A DNA stretch of 64,000 bases from Pontibacter roseus DSM 17521 (GCF_000373265.1 NZ_KB890762.1:754833-818832); one strand, 5' to 3'. Counted from the stretch's first letter, positions 24,263 through 33,663 are shown. Translations and numbers: made by a program. The notes: a model not told the origin generated them from the letters alone.

Positions 24263-25564
24263 TTATAGTTCTTCAATTTCTGCGACCACAAAGGTACTAC
24301 CTCCGATAAAAATAACCTCATCGGGCGCCGCATTTCCCCTGGCTGCTTCTATAGCGGCTGCAACCGTTCCAAAAGCCTGCCCGCTCAACCCAATGGATTT
24401 GGCTTTCTCCAGCAGTTCTGCAACGGGAAGCGCGCGTGGAATCTGTGCCTGGCAGAAGTAATAGGTATAGCTCTTTGGCAGAAGCTGTAGGATGGAAGTC
24501 ACATCTTTGTCATTCACAGCTCCGAAAACCATGTGCACATTGGTCGGGTTCAGTGCCTGCAACTGCAGAAGTATCTGTTTAATTCCATCTGCGTTATGGC
24601 CCGTGTCACAAATAGTTAAGGGGGATTCAGACAATACCTGCCAGCGTCCTTTAAGACCGGTTATGGTTTTAGTATGCGCTATACCTTTACGAATGGCTGA
24701 CTCAGGTATGGTATAGCCTTTCTCCTGCAGAACAGCAAGCGTCTGGAGCACACCGGGAAGGTTGTACTGCTGGTACATTCCTGCCAAATCCGATTCAAGG
24801 CGCTCCAGGTACAGCTGCCCTTGACGGTATACCTGGTAGAACTGCCCCTGCAAATCCTGTGCGACAGGCTCCACCTGAATGGCATCCGTGGCGAAATACA
24901 AAGGGGCATGAACCTGTGCTGCTTTCTGTTCAAACACATGCGCCACTTCGGACTGCTTCGTACTGATAACGACAGGCGTGTTTCCTTTGATAATGCCCGC
25001 CTTCTCCCCTGCAATCGCCTCCAAGGAATCTCCTAAAAGCGCCTGATGGTCAAACCCGATGTTGGTGATGAGGGATACCTCCGGCTGTATGATGTTGGTT
25101 GAGTCCAAGCGCCCTCCCAGCCCAACCTCAATCACCGCTATATCAACCTGTTCATCGGCGAAATATTTAAACGCCAGTGCCACCGTCATTTCAAAAAAGG
25201 AAGGCATCACCTGCTCAAATAGTGGCTTATTTCGCTCCACGAAATCAATGAGGTACCGCTGAGGCAGTTCCTCACCGTTGATGCGGACGCGTTCAGTGAA
25301 GGATTTAAGATGTGGTGAGGTATAGAGGCCTGTTTTGTAGCCTGCTTCTTGCAACACGGCTGCGAGCATATGGGAGCTGCTGCCTTTGCCGTTGGTGCCA
25401 GCCACGTGCACTGACTTGAACTGGTGCTGGGGCTGGCCAAGCGCATCGCATAAAGCGATGATATTGTCCAGGCTCTTCTTAAAAGCAGCATTGCCGATGC
25501 GTTGATACATCGGCAATTGCTGGTATAGGTAATCAAGGCACTCTTGATAAGTCATAGAATACAA
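24263..25564 (-). CDS. folC: Bifunctional folylpolyglutamate synthase / dihydrofolate synthase
   Basis: FolC adds glutamate to dihydropteroate and to reduced folates using ATP. The 433-residue Mur-ligase-fold protein shows the P-loop VAGTNGKGSSSHMLAAVLQ, SPHLKSFTERVRINGE, VIEVGLGGRLDSTNII, TNIGFDHQALLGDSLEAIAGEKAGI and CDTGHNADGI. The start could be Met4 (25555), which gives the common MTYQECLDYL N-terminus. It begins 7 nt after the TonB-like gene. Confidence 0.95.
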   Translation of the reverse strand: MYSMTYQECLDYLYQQLPMYQRIGNAAFKKSLDNIIALCDALGQPQHQFKSVHVAGTNGKGSSSHMLAAVLQEAGYKTGLYTSPHLKSFTERVRINGEELPQRYLIDFVERNKPLFEQVMPSFFEMTVALAFKYFADEQVDIAVIEVGLGGRLDSTNIIQPEVSLITNIGFDHQALLGDSLEAIAGEKAGIIKGNTPVVISTKQSEVAHVFEQKAAQVHAPLYFATDAIQVEPVAQDLQGQFYQVYRQGQLYLERLESDLAGMYQQYNLPGVLQTLAVLQEKGYTIPESAIRKGIAHTKTITGLKGRWQVLSESPLTICDTGHNADGIKQILLQLQALNPTNVHMVFGAVNDKDVTSILQLLPKSYTYYFCQAQIPRALPVAELLEKAKSIGLSGQAFGTVAAAIEAARGNAAPDEVIFIGGSTFVVAEIEEL

Positions 25565-25571
25565 AGAGAAA

Positions 25572-26489
25572 TTAGCGGGAGCGAATCACGAAAGTCACCG
25601 TACCTGTTGCGCCTGAGGTGCTTCGGCCGCCTCCTGTCCTGCTGAAAGTCGTCTTCTGCAGTTGGTCTTTGTACCATTTCTCCACATGCGGCGACACCGT
25701 GCTTTCCAGACGCTCCACCGCAATCAGGTTGCCATCTGCGTCAATGCGGATGCGGAACTTGATGAAGCCCGTCTCGTTGTCGTATGGGTCGCGTTTCGGG
25801 GATACGTCGTAGCGCCAACCGGCCATATCCAGTCCATCGCCACCGCCACCGCCGCCAGGTTTACCGTACATGTTTCTGGAATCAAGCGTTCCGGCAGGGT
25901 CACCCTTGTCGCCTACTTTGTTGGCGTCATCCCCGTTGTTGTTTCCGGTTGCCTCGTTGGAGGTTCCGCTTTTGCCGGTACCAGTGCTTTCAGTAGGTTT
26001 ACCGGGGTAAAGCGAACGTGGTTTTTCAGGCTCAGGCTTCTTTACCTCTTCCTTCGGCTGCTCTACCGGCTTTTTCACCTCTTCCTTTGGCTGAGGCTTG
26101 GGCTGCGGCTTCACTTCCTCCTTTACAGTGACAGGGGCATCAGCAGTAGTGGTCACCACTTTAGGTGCCTCAGCAGGTGTAGGAGGAGTTGGTGTGGCAG
26201 CTGCCACGGGCTTCGGCTCAGGCAGTGGGTCGGGCTGAGTGGGTGCCGGTTTGCTGTCCTGCACATTCTTGGACTCATTGGGAGTAGCCTTGGACTGTAC
26301 ATCACCGCTTCCTGCGGCATCCATGCCAAAGTTAAGCTCAATTCCCATCTCCTCGTCCGGTTTGCCCGGAGCCCCATTCCACACGAGCACATAGAACAGA
26401 AGCAACAGGATAATAGCGTGCAGGGTAATGCTTATACCTGCCGCTATCTTCTTATTCTTCTCCTCTTCCTTTGTCAGTGCTATCTCCAT
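25572..26489 (-). CDS. TonB-like periplasm-spanning protein
   Basis: A 305-residue inner-membrane protein that probably couples an ExbB/ExbD motor to the outer membrane. It has a short cytoplasmic N-terminus, one membrane helix (about 16-38, ISITLHAIILLLLFYVLV), a long linker rich in Pro, Lys, Glu and Gln (about 75-160), a Gly-rich stretch (GKPGGGGGGDGLDMAGW) and a C-terminal TonB/TolA-like domain from about 235 (FIKFRIRIDADGNLIAVERL, ATGTVTFVIRSR). The linker alternates KPQPKPQPKEEVKKP-type units. It follows exbD by 10 nt. The lack of a fully canonical TonB C-terminus leaves open a TolA-like role. Confidence 0.85.
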   Translation of the reverse strand: MEIALTKEEEKNKKIAAGISITLHAIILLLLFYVLVWNGAPGKPDEEMGIELNFGMDAAGSGDVQSKATPNESKNVQDSKPAPTQPDPLPEPKPVAAATPTPPTPAEAPKVVTTTADAPVTVKEEVKPQPKPQPKEEVKKPVEQPKEEVKKPEPEKPRSLYPGKPTESTGTGKSGTSNEATGNNNGDDANKVGDKGDPAGTLDSRNMYGKPGGGGGGDGLDMAGWRYDVSPKRDPYDNETGFIKFRIRIDADGNLIAVERLESTVSPHVEKWYKDQLQKTTFSRTGGGRSTSGATGTVTFVIRSR

Positions 26490-26499
26490 CTTATTCTGT

Positions 26500-26895
26500 T
26501 TACTCTGCTGGCACAGTGGCCAGCGTCACTTTCGCGTTAAGGTTGGCGGCAATGCTGGCGACGTTCACCAAATACTCCACCGGCACACTCTTGTCAACAT
26601 GCAATACCACAACGCCTTCATCAGCACCCTGCAAAAGTGTTGCCAACTGTGGCTCAATATCTGAAAGGACCACTTCCTTATCGTTCAAGTAATACTTTAA
26701 GTCAGGTGTGATGGTCACGCTTATCTTCTGCATCACAATGGCAGATGCCTTGCTGGTTGGCAGGCTCACAGGCAGACCGGTGGGTGCCACGAAGTTAGAG
26801 GTAAGCATGAAGAATATGAGCAACAGGAAGATGATGTCGGTCATTGACGACATACTGAACTCGGCACTAATCCTGTTTTTTGAGCGTAGATTCAT
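26500..26895 (-). CDS. ExbD/TolR family protein
   Basis: A 131-residue subunit of a proton-driven motor. It has a short cytoplasmic N-terminus (MNLRSKNRISAEFSMSS), one membrane helix with the proton-carrying Asp at its start (MTDIIFLLLIFFMLTSNF) and a periplasmic domain (VSLPTSKAS, VVLHVDKSVPVEYLVNV). ExbD and TolR cannot be told apart from this sequence alone. It is encoded 2 nt after the ExbB gene and 10 nt before the TonB-like gene, so the three form one motor unit. Confidence 0.92.
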   Translation of the reverse strand: MNLRSKNRISAEFSMSSMTDIIFLLLIFFMLTSNFVAPTGLPVSLPTSKASAIVMQKISVTITPDLKYYLNDKEVVLSDIEPQLATLLQGADEGVVVLHVDKSVPVEYLVNVASIAANLNAKVTLATVPAE

Positions 26896-26897
26896 GC

Positions 26898-27602
26898 TTA
26901 CAGTTGTGGTTCTTGTAATAGGTCAATGAATTCAATGGAAGAGTATTCCATACCATGCACGATATTATCAATCTTGGATACAAGGTAGTTATACCCTACA
27001 TAGGCTGGAAGGCCGATAATCAAACCAGCTGCCGTTGTCACCATGGCTTGGTAGATACCGCCTGAAAGCAACTGCGGGCTGATAGAACCTTCTGCCTGCG
27101 CAATAGCGATAAAAGCTTGAATCATACCTGTCACCGTACCCAGGAAGCCCAGCATCGGAGCTGCGCCTGCAATGGTGGCCAGGGCCGCCAAGTTGCGCTC
27201 CAACTTGCTGATTTCAATTTTGCCAACGTTCTCGATGGAAGTCTCGATATTCTTTAGTGGATTACCGATACGGCTCACGCCCTTGCCCAACATTCGGGAC
27301 ACTGGGGTGTTTGTCTGGGCGCACAGCATTTTTGCGCCATTGATGTCACCGGCCAACACCATGCTTTTGATGCGGTCATTGAATCCCTCTGGGTTTTTAG
27401 CGGCCTTCTTAAGCGTCAGGTAACGCTCAAAGAAGATGTACACGGCTGCCAGCGACAGGAGCGCCAACGGAATCATCGCCCAGCCACCCGCCATGGCTAA
27501 ATCTAGCAAAGAAACAGAGGTTTCTGCTGCTTCTGCCCCTTCTGCAAGAACTGCTGTCGTGTCAGAAGGGGTAGTTGTAATCTGTAATAAGAGAGATGTC
27601 AT
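26898..27602 (-). CDS. ExbB/TolQ/MotA family proton channel protein
   Basis: A 234-residue inner-membrane protein with three membrane helices (about 35-55, 140-165 and 180-205). Family features include WAMIPLALLSLAAVYIFFER, the second helix region LATIAGAAPMLGFLGTVTGM and the third GIYQAMVTTAAGLIIGLPAY. With the adjacent ExbD-type protein it forms a proton-driven motor. The N-terminus TTPSDTTAVLAEGAEAAETS is unusual and hydrophilic, and probably lies in the periplasm. It starts 1 nt after the HU-CCDC81/SPOR gene. ExbB or TolQ identity is open. Confidence 0.92.
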   Translation of the reverse strand: MTSLLLQITTTPSDTTAVLAEGAEAAETSVSLLDLAMAGGWAMIPLALLSLAAVYIFFERYLTLKKAAKNPEGFNDRIKSMVLAGDINGAKMLCAQTNTPVSRMLGKGVSRIGNPLKNIETSIENVGKIEISKLERNLAALATIAGAAPMLGFLGTVTGMIQAFIAIAQAEGSISPQLLSGGIYQAMVTTAAGLIIGLPAYVGYNYLVSKIDNIVHGMEYSSIEFIDLLQEPQL

Positions 27603-27603
27603 G

Positions 27604-28749
27604 TTAATTATTAAATACCCAAATTGTTTCTCCGAATGATTTTCTTAATTCTCTTGCAGCAGCCTGCGCCTCCTCGGGCGTGGCAAAATCCGCAACCGAT
27701 ACTTTATACAGCCTGCTGCCTTTGCCCGGTACCAGCACCTTCGCCTCATGACCTTTCTCAGCTATCTCCTGGCGGCTATATTCGGCATTGTCCATCTGAT
27801 TATAGCCACCGGTAATGATATAAAAGCGGCCGTCTTTGCCACTGATTTGCGTAACCGGCGTCTTCACTTCAGGCGCAACGGCCACAGCTTCTTTTGCTTT
27901 AGAAGCATCGCTATTTTCTATAACGTTTTCTATTGCAGCATATTGAGATGCAGCTTCTGAAGTTTCGGTTTCTGCGTCCACGTCAGTTGTAGCTACGCCA
28001 CTGCTAGCCATTTCCACTTCACCAGCCTCTGCCGGTGAAACAAAGGCGTTGCCATACCCTGCCGCAGCCTCCTCTAATGCCGTTATTGTGGGCTCAACAC
28101 TTTTTTCTGTTTCTACCTTTTGAGTACCTATAAAGGAGATGGGGCTCAGGCTGCTGCTGGTATAATCAGTCTGAAGCGACAGCATGTAGAGGCCCGCGCC
28201 TACCAAGCCAGTCAAGGCAAGCCCAGCGGCCACGTTGTATGCCCGCTTGAGGCGCTTGCGCAGTGGCTGCTTGATAACGACCGGCTCTGTGTTACGTTCT
28301 TTCAGCAGCGTGCGTAGTACTGCCGGTTCTTCTGGCCGTATTGGCCTTGCCACCAGTTCGGGGAGCCCGAAACTAGCTTCCAGCAGATTGTCTGCCTCCA
28401 CATATTCAAACTCCAGCTTTCGCTCGGCATTGTAGCGGAACACGCCAATGTCACCCAGTTCAAAGCGGTTTTCGCCGTCAAGCCGGGTGCGGGCCTGGTG
28501 CACGAATTTCATCACCAGCTGCTTCGCCTCCTCCTTGGATATACAGTTGGCGTGTGCAATCGTGCTGATGAGCAGGCCATCGTTCAGAACCAGCTTCTCA
28601 TTGAAAGCTATCTTCTTGGATGGCGGCACCAACGAATGCTTCACCGGGTGTATCCTGGCGGAAACATAACGGGTTATCAATCCCCCAAAATCAGGGATGA
28701 TAACGCAGTCGTGGTTATAGAGCAGGGACTTGATGTGCTTTTCTACCAT
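27604..28749 (-). CDS. HU-CCDC81-like and SPOR domain membrane protein
   Basis: A 381-residue single-pass membrane protein. Residues 1-140 look like the HU-related CCDC81-type domains found in Bacteroidota (HIKSLLYNHDCVIIPDFGGL, FNEKLVLNDGLLISTIAHAN, RFELGDIGVFRYNAERKLEF). A basic stretch and membrane helix follow (about 168-192, YNVAAGLALTGLVGAGLYML), then an acidic, low-complexity periplasmic linker, and a C-terminal SPOR domain (about 305-381, GRFYIITGGYNQMDNAEYSR). SPOR domains bind denuded septal peptidoglycan, so the protein is likely enriched at the division site with its N-terminal domain in the cytoplasm. It lies between the beta-barrel gene (6 nt) and exbB (1 nt). Confidence 0.85.
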   Translation of the reverse strand: MVEKHIKSLLYNHDCVIIPDFGGLITRYVSARIHPVKHSLVPPSKKIAFNEKLVLNDGLLISTIAHANCISKEEAKQLVMKFVHQARTRLDGENRFELGDIGVFRYNAERKLEFEYVEADNLLEASFGLPELVARPIRPEEPAVLRTLLKERNTEPVVIKQPLRKRLKRAYNVAAGLALTGLVGAGLYMLSLQTDYTSSSLSPISFIGTQKVETEKSVEPTITALEEAAAGYGNAFVSPAEAGEVEMASSGVATTDVDAETETSEAASQYAAIENVIENSDASKAKEAVAVAPEVKTPVTQISGKDGRFYIITGGYNQMDNAEYSRQEIAEKGHEAKVLVPGKGSRLYKVSVADFATPEEAQAAARELRKSFGETIWVFNN

Positions 28750-28755
28750 GGGCGC

Positions 28756-30444
28756 TTAGAAAGAATAAGAGACTCCTCCTATCAGATTCAGACTTTTGTT
28801 CGGGTAATTTACAAACCTTTCGTACTTCTGACCAAACAAATTATTCACCATCAGGAAAGTCGTGAACCGGTTGGAGAACCGGTAGTCGGCCTTCAGATTC
28901 AAATCAACGATGGTGTCGGTTTCCCTTAGCACAGGAGTACCATCCGGGCTGGTTATGCGCCCAAATGAACTCCCAATATAGTAAAGTTCTGAATTAAACA
29001 GAATCTTATCATAGAAGTTGTAGGTGGCGAAAACGCTGCCCATCAGCTCCGGACGGTGGAACGCTTTCTCTAAGCTGGCGGTGCTATATTTATTATAATC
29101 AGCCTTTAATCCTACGCGCAGCTCATCCGAATAATTGAACACGGCCTCTGCATAAAGATTGAAAACATTTGTAACTCCGTCGTCATACACCAAATCAAAC
29201 TTGGTGGAGTCGCTCGCTGAGTTGTTGTAGAAGTACATGTTACGGAAATTCTGATAGGCTACGCGCCCGGTCAGGTGCACAAAGTTGGCAATATTAGCCT
29301 GCATACCTCCGTATACCTCCAAACCCTTGTTCAAATCAGCCACACGCACGTTCGGCGCTAAGAAAGGGTTCTCCTGTGTGAGGCCATATAAAGAAACCCT
29401 TTGCAAATCACCTCCTATACCTGCGTAAATCAAGAGGTTATCCTTTATCGGCTCCACTCCTACACGCACGGTTGGATATACATTGAACTTGCGGGCATCA
29501 TTTACCGTGTCAGCCGTATGGGCTATGTTGGCACCCACCGAAATCCGGAGGGAATTAATCTGGCGCTCGTAGGTAGGATGTAATTTAAAGAAGCTGCGGC
29601 TCACTGTGGTCGAATCTTTGTGCGACAACAGCGACAGGTCCGCCAGCACTTTGATGCCCGACACTTCATCAATGCCATACTCACTGTCCAGGCTCAAGGC
29701 GATGTTGGTCTCCCGCATGTCATACCTGTCGTTGAGGTAGTTCACGTTCAAACCAGCCTTGTAAAGCAAGGGGGCACCAGAATTATGGTTCTGCAGATAG
29801 CCTTCCGCGTTCACGCGATTGAACACCTGGCTGATGGTGTCTTTGTCCACGGCCACTTCCCGAATGGGATTGTAGCCATAGAAATGATATTTGTCACGGC
29901 CATAGCCCAGGCGTCCGCCAACGGTCAGGCCCTGCAGGTAGGTCTCGCCGTGCACATTGATGGCAGAGTTCGTCACGGCCGAGTTACCCTTGTCGACAGG
30001 GCCTCTGGCAGAAGTGATGTGGCTCACATCGGCCCCATAGGAAGCCACATCGCTGCGCTTGTTATGGAAGTACCCTTTCAGGTATAGCGTGCCATAGTTG
30101 CCCAGGCCCGCCTTGATGTAGTTGCCATACAGTTTCATCAGCTCATCCTGCTTGATGGTCAGCACCTTCATTTGCAGGTCGATGTCTTGTGCCGGCAGCT
30201 TGTAATCAGTGAAACGGTAACGCACGTTGCGGTCGCCGGGCTCGGGCGGAACTACGGTGAACTTCTGGTAGTTGCGGCTGGCACGCGGCAATTCAATCTT
30301 GCGGTCCTTTTCAACAACTACTTCCGCATCCTCCAGCTTAGCGCCTTCGCCCCAGCCTGTTGTTTGCGCACTGGCATTGTTTAGAAAGCTATACCCAACA
30401 CACAATACTAAGGCGAGCGAGGCTTTTTTGAATTTATTCTTCAT
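28756..30444 (-). CDS. TonB-dependent receptor-like outer-membrane beta-barrel without plug domain
   Basis: A 562-residue exported protein with a signal peptide ending SFLNNASAQ. The rest is dominated by alternating strands typical of outer-membrane barrels (GYFHNKRSDVASYGADVSH, LTVGGRLGYGRDKYHFYGYN, FTTFLMVNNLFGQKYERFVN) and ends with VSYSF, a terminal Phe suited to Bam recognition. I see no plug domain and no carboxypeptidase-regulatory-like domain, so it is probably not a classic TonB-dependent transporter. A short N-terminal segment (VVPPEPGDRNVRYRFTDYKL) may contact periplasmic partners. It follows the TPR gene by 32 nt and precedes the HU/SPOR-ExbB-ExbD-TonB set. Confidence 0.8.
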   Translation of the reverse strand: MKNKFKKASLALVLCVGYSFLNNASAQTTGWGEGAKLEDAEVVVEKDRKIELPRASRNYQKFTVVPPEPGDRNVRYRFTDYKLPAQDIDLQMKVLTIKQDELMKLYGNYIKAGLGNYGTLYLKGYFHNKRSDVASYGADVSHITSARGPVDKGNSAVTNSAINVHGETYLQGLTVGGRLGYGRDKYHFYGYNPIREVAVDKDTISQVFNRVNAEGYLQNHNSGAPLLYKAGLNVNYLNDRYDMRETNIALSLDSEYGIDEVSGIKVLADLSLLSHKDSTTVSRSFFKLHPTYERQINSLRISVGANIAHTADTVNDARKFNVYPTVRVGVEPIKDNLLIYAGIGGDLQRVSLYGLTQENPFLAPNVRVADLNKGLEVYGGMQANIANFVHLTGRVAYQNFRNMYFYNNSASDSTKFDLVYDDGVTNVFNLYAEAVFNYSDELRVGLKADYNKYSTASLEKAFHRPELMGSVFATYNFYDKILFNSELYYIGSSFGRITSPDGTPVLRETDTIVDLNLKADYRFSNRFTTFLMVNNLFGQKYERFVNYPNKSLNLIGGVSYSF

Positions 30445-30476
30445 GATGATGTTTCTGTTCAGCGAATTCTGATGAG

Positions 30477-33400
30477 TTAGTTTCTACTACCTTCCTTCAA
30501 GGTATCGGCTGGAGCCGCCTCCTGTTGTATGGTGTCAGCAGGGCTGCCTGTTTCTCCGCCGAACTTGGCCAATTTCTGCTTCGCTTCGGCCACTATCTCC
30601 GCCTCTGGTGAGTTTTCGATAATGGAGTTGAGCGTGGCACGCGCCTGGAACATCTCGTTCTGGGCAGCATAGTTGTCGGCAATAATGAGGAAGGATTTGC
30701 CCAGCCAGTAGTCGTAGCTCGAGAACTTATTGTTGAAGGCATAGGCCGCATCCACTGACTCCTTGTGCTTCTTCTGCTTGAACAGAATCTCAGCCACCAG
30801 GTACTGTGCCTCGGCACCGTTTTCATCGGCAGCGGCATTGGCAGCCTCCTGCAGTTCCTTCATGGCCTGGTCCAGGTTACCTTCCGCGTAGGTTGATTTG
30901 CCTTTGTAAAGCAAGGCTGTGTTGTAGGCATGCAGGGCAGCATTACCCTGACTAATCAACTCATTGGCGATGCGCTTGGCTGAGGTATAGTCATTTGTCA
31001 GGAAGTGGCTCTTCATCAGGCCTGTCAGGGCTGTCTGCTGCTCACGGCGGTTGCTGGCCAGGTCGCGCAGGCGGCTGTAGTACTTGATAGCCTCTGGATA
31101 GTTCGCCTGCTCAAACTCAACATCCGCCACTTTCTGTATGGCCCGGTTCACGTATTCCGTCTTGTTCTCGGCCACTACGGCCTTCATGCGTGTAAGACCC
31201 GCCTCACGGTTGTTCTCACGCAGGTATGAATCGGCCAGGAAATATTTGGCGTCGCTCACAAACGGGCTGTTCGGGTATGTCTTCAGGTAGTTCTCCAGCT
31301 TGGCAATCGCTTCCTTGTATTTCTCATTGAAGTAAAGGGTCTTAGAAGCTTCGAATTCAATGCTTTCCAAGGCGTTGCTTTCCGGGTTAGCAGCTTTGAA
31401 CTTGGCCGCGTATTCGTCAAACTCGCTGGTGCGGTTCTGAGTAGCCAGCACCTCTTGCAGGCTGTAGAGGGAGCCACTGGCAGAACGTGAGTTCGGGAAT
31501 TCGTCGAGAACGCGCTTGTAGTCGCGTGCTGCGTCGGCGTGTTGTCCCAGGTTGGCGTAGGCTATACCTCTTTTCTCCAGTGCATTCGGTACCAGGCGGC
31601 TGTCTGGACGGTTCTGGATGAGGTTGGTAAAGCCAGCCACAGCTGGCTGGTAGTTACCGGACTCAAAATCAATGAGCGCGCGCTGGTATATGGCGGCATC
31701 AGCATATCGGGATTTCGGGAATTGCGACACCACCGTTTGCAGACTCTGCTTAGCCTGCTCCTTGTTACCGCTCAGGCTCTGCACCAATCCTTTCTGGAAG
31801 TAAACATAGTCTTTGTCTGGAGAGTTGGAAGCAAGCACCTTGTCGTAGAGACCAAGGGCCTGACCGTATTGCTTGTTCACGTAGTGCAGGTCAGCCAGAC
31901 GCACCATAGCATCGAAGTGGTTCGGGTCGCTTGCATTGGTCCCGTCCACATAGGCTTTGAAGTGTGGCATCGCCTTATCATACTCCTTGGAGTTATAATA
32001 GGCGTAGCCGATGCCATACCTGGACTTCATGTAGTAGTCAGACTTGCGGGCCTCGCTGTTGCGGAACACGGCTGCATAGCTGTTGATGGCATCCGGATAA
32101 CGCTGCCCAATGGAGAAGGCCTCTCCTTTCATGAAATGGCTGGCGGCCGTAATCTCCTTATCGTATGGGTACTGCAGGGATTTGTCCAGCATGGCCACGG
32201 CTGCCGGGAACTTCGCCTCGTTGAACAGGTTCACCCCGTGGTGATAGGTCACACGCTGGTAAGTCTGCAGGATGCGGTAGCTCTTAGTGGGCATGGCCTC
32301 GATATGACGAATGGCCTCCGGATAGTTGTTGGAGTTGAAGTACGCTTCGCTCAGCAGGTTGTCGGCCTCCGCGCTCTGCTCTGAATCCGGGAAATCCTTG
32401 TTGAACGTCTGCAGCGAGCCCAGCACCTCCCTAAAGTTGCCCAGTTCGTAGCTCACCTGCGCATACTTGAGTGTGGCGGCTTCGGTGATGTCTTTGTCGT
32501 GGTCATTTTTGCGCGCCTGGTCAAAAGCGGTCAGCGCGAACTGCTTGTTGTTCTCTCGCAGGTAGCTCAGACCCAGATAATAGGCCGCGTTCTGCCCCAA
32601 TGCGTCTTTCTTGAGGGCTACTTCTTTAAAGTTGGCAATCGCGTTTTTATAGTTACCGTTTTTGTAATCCGTGAACGCGATTTTGTACTGAATCACCGGT
32701 TCAAGTTTGCGCTTGCCCTGGGCGAACTGGCTGAAATACTTCTCCGCCGTTTTGTAGTCGGCCCGCTGGTAATAGGCGTCGCCTACGAGCAATGCGATTT
32801 CATCCGCCTGCTGCACCTTCGGGGTTTTGGCAAGGGCTGCCTCGCCGTAGCGAATCACCTCGTACACATCATTCTCCTTGTAGAGAATCTCTGTAATCAT
32901 GTAAGGCACAATCTGGGCGTATGCCTCGTTCTTCTCCGCTATGAGCAGGTCAGCCTTGGCGGCCGCATAGTCGCCTTCACGGTAGGAAATATAGCCCGCA
33001 TAGTAGTTGGAGGCATAAGCGAAGCGGTGCTCATCCTCCCGGAAACCGGTGGTCTTGTTCTTGTCGAACCAGATTTTGGCGTTCTTGAAGTCTTTGGTGG
33101 CGAAGTAGGAATAGCCCAGCCGGAACTCCAGTTCCTTGTTCTGCTTGATGCTCAATAGGTGGGTGGGCGCCTTCTCGAGCAGTTCCACGGCTTTCTTGTA
33201 GTCCTTCTGCTCGAAGTAGTACAGACCTAGCTCGTAGTTGGCCAAAGCCGTTTTGGGGTGCGTAGGGTACTTGCGCGTGAAGTTCAGGATGAGCTGCTCG
33301 GCGTTGGGGTGCAGCAGGTATAGGCCGCTGAGAGCGTAGTAGTATTGCGCATCAGCCGTCTTGGCATCGTCTCCTATCAGGTTGATGTACTTCTGGAAGG

Positions 33401-33557
33401 CTTCCTGGGCCGCCCCATACTTGGCCCGGTCAAACAACTCCACGCCTTCATGATAGTACTTCTCCTCCGAGGTGAATACCTGTGTGTGCTGGGCTACAGC
33501 CATGTGGCTCCCTCCAGCCAGTACCGATGCAAGCGCTACTTTATAGGCTATCTTCAT
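30477..33557 (-). CDS. Large exported tetratricopeptide-repeat protein
   Basis: About 1026 residues from the chosen start. It has a signal peptide (MKIAYKVALASVLAGGSHMAVAQ), and almost all of the rest is built of TPR/Sel1-like helical pairs of about 34 residues, for example AQEAFQKYINLIGDDAKTAD, NYELGLYYFEQKDYKKAVEL, QRALIDFESGNYQPAVAGF and SDAKYFLADSYLRENNREAG. Such periplasmic or outer-membrane TPR solenoids act as protein scaffolds (compare YbgF/CpoB in the Tol system, BamD-like proteins). The start at 33557 gives a proper signal peptide; the ATG ten codons upstream (33587) does not. It is the first gene of the eight-gene operon. Confidence 0.85.
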   Translation of the reverse strand: MKIAYKVALASVLAGGSHMAVAQHTQVFTSEEKYYHEGVELFDRAKYGAAQEAFQKYINLIGDDAKTADAQYYYALSGLYLLHPNAEQLILNFTRKYPTHPKTALANYELGLYYFEQKDYKKAVELLEKAPTHLLSIKQNKELEFRLGYSYFATKDFKNAKIWFDKNKTTGFREDEHRFAYASNYYAGYISYREGDYAAAKADLLIAEKNEAYAQIVPYMITEILYKENDVYEVIRYGEAALAKTPKVQQADEIALLVGDAYYQRADYKTAEKYFSQFAQGKRKLEPVIQYKIAFTDYKNGNYKNAIANFKEVALKKDALGQNAAYYLGLSYLRENNKQFALTAFDQARKNDHDKDITEAATLKYAQVSYELGNFREVLGSLQTFNKDFPDSEQSAEADNLLSEAYFNSNNYPEAIRHIEAMPTKSYRILQTYQRVTYHHGVNLFNEAKFPAAVAMLDKSLQYPYDKEITAASHFMKGEAFSIGQRYPDAINSYAAVFRNSEARKSDYYMKSRYGIGYAYYNSKEYDKAMPHFKAYVDGTNASDPNHFDAMVRLADLHYVNKQYGQALGLYDKVLASNSPDKDYVYFQKGLVQSLSGNKEQAKQSLQTVVSQFPKSRYADAAIYQRALIDFESGNYQPAVAGFTNLIQNRPDSRLVPNALEKRGIAYANLGQHADAARDYKRVLDEFPNSRSASGSLYSLQEVLATQNRTSEFDEYAAKFKAANPESNALESIEFEASKTLYFNEKYKEAIAKLENYLKTYPNSPFVSDAKYFLADSYLRENNREAGLTRMKAVVAENKTEYVNRAIQKVADVEFEQANYPEAIKYYSRLRDLASNRREQQTALTGLMKSHFLTNDYTSAKRIANELISQGNAALHAYNTALLYKGKSTYAEGNLDQAMKELQEAANAAADENGAEAQYLVAEILFKQKKHKESVDAAYAFNNKFSSYDYWLGKSFLIIADNYAAQNEMFQARATLNSIIENSPEAEIVAEAKQKLAKFGGETGSPADTIQQEAAPADTLKEGSRN

Positions 33558-33655
33558 ATTATTCCGTTTTGCCCCTCTCGGAGCCAATCATGTGTCTTGT
33601 TCAAGAGGCCGAAGGTGCTCGGCCTCCTTATGCGCTACAGGCGATATGCCCCACT

Positions 33656-33663
33656 CAAAGTTA
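33656..33663 (-). promoter_or_regulatory. Candidate -7 box of the envelope operon
   Basis: TAACTTTG on the minus strand, an exact TAnnTTTG match about 100 nt before the TPR gene. No good TTTG was found at the -33 distance. Confidence 0.4.

Noticed and set aside
31539..32384. 281-codon plus-strand frame opposite the TPR gene
   Set aside because: Antisense shadow produced by the repetitive, stop-poor TPR coding sequence.
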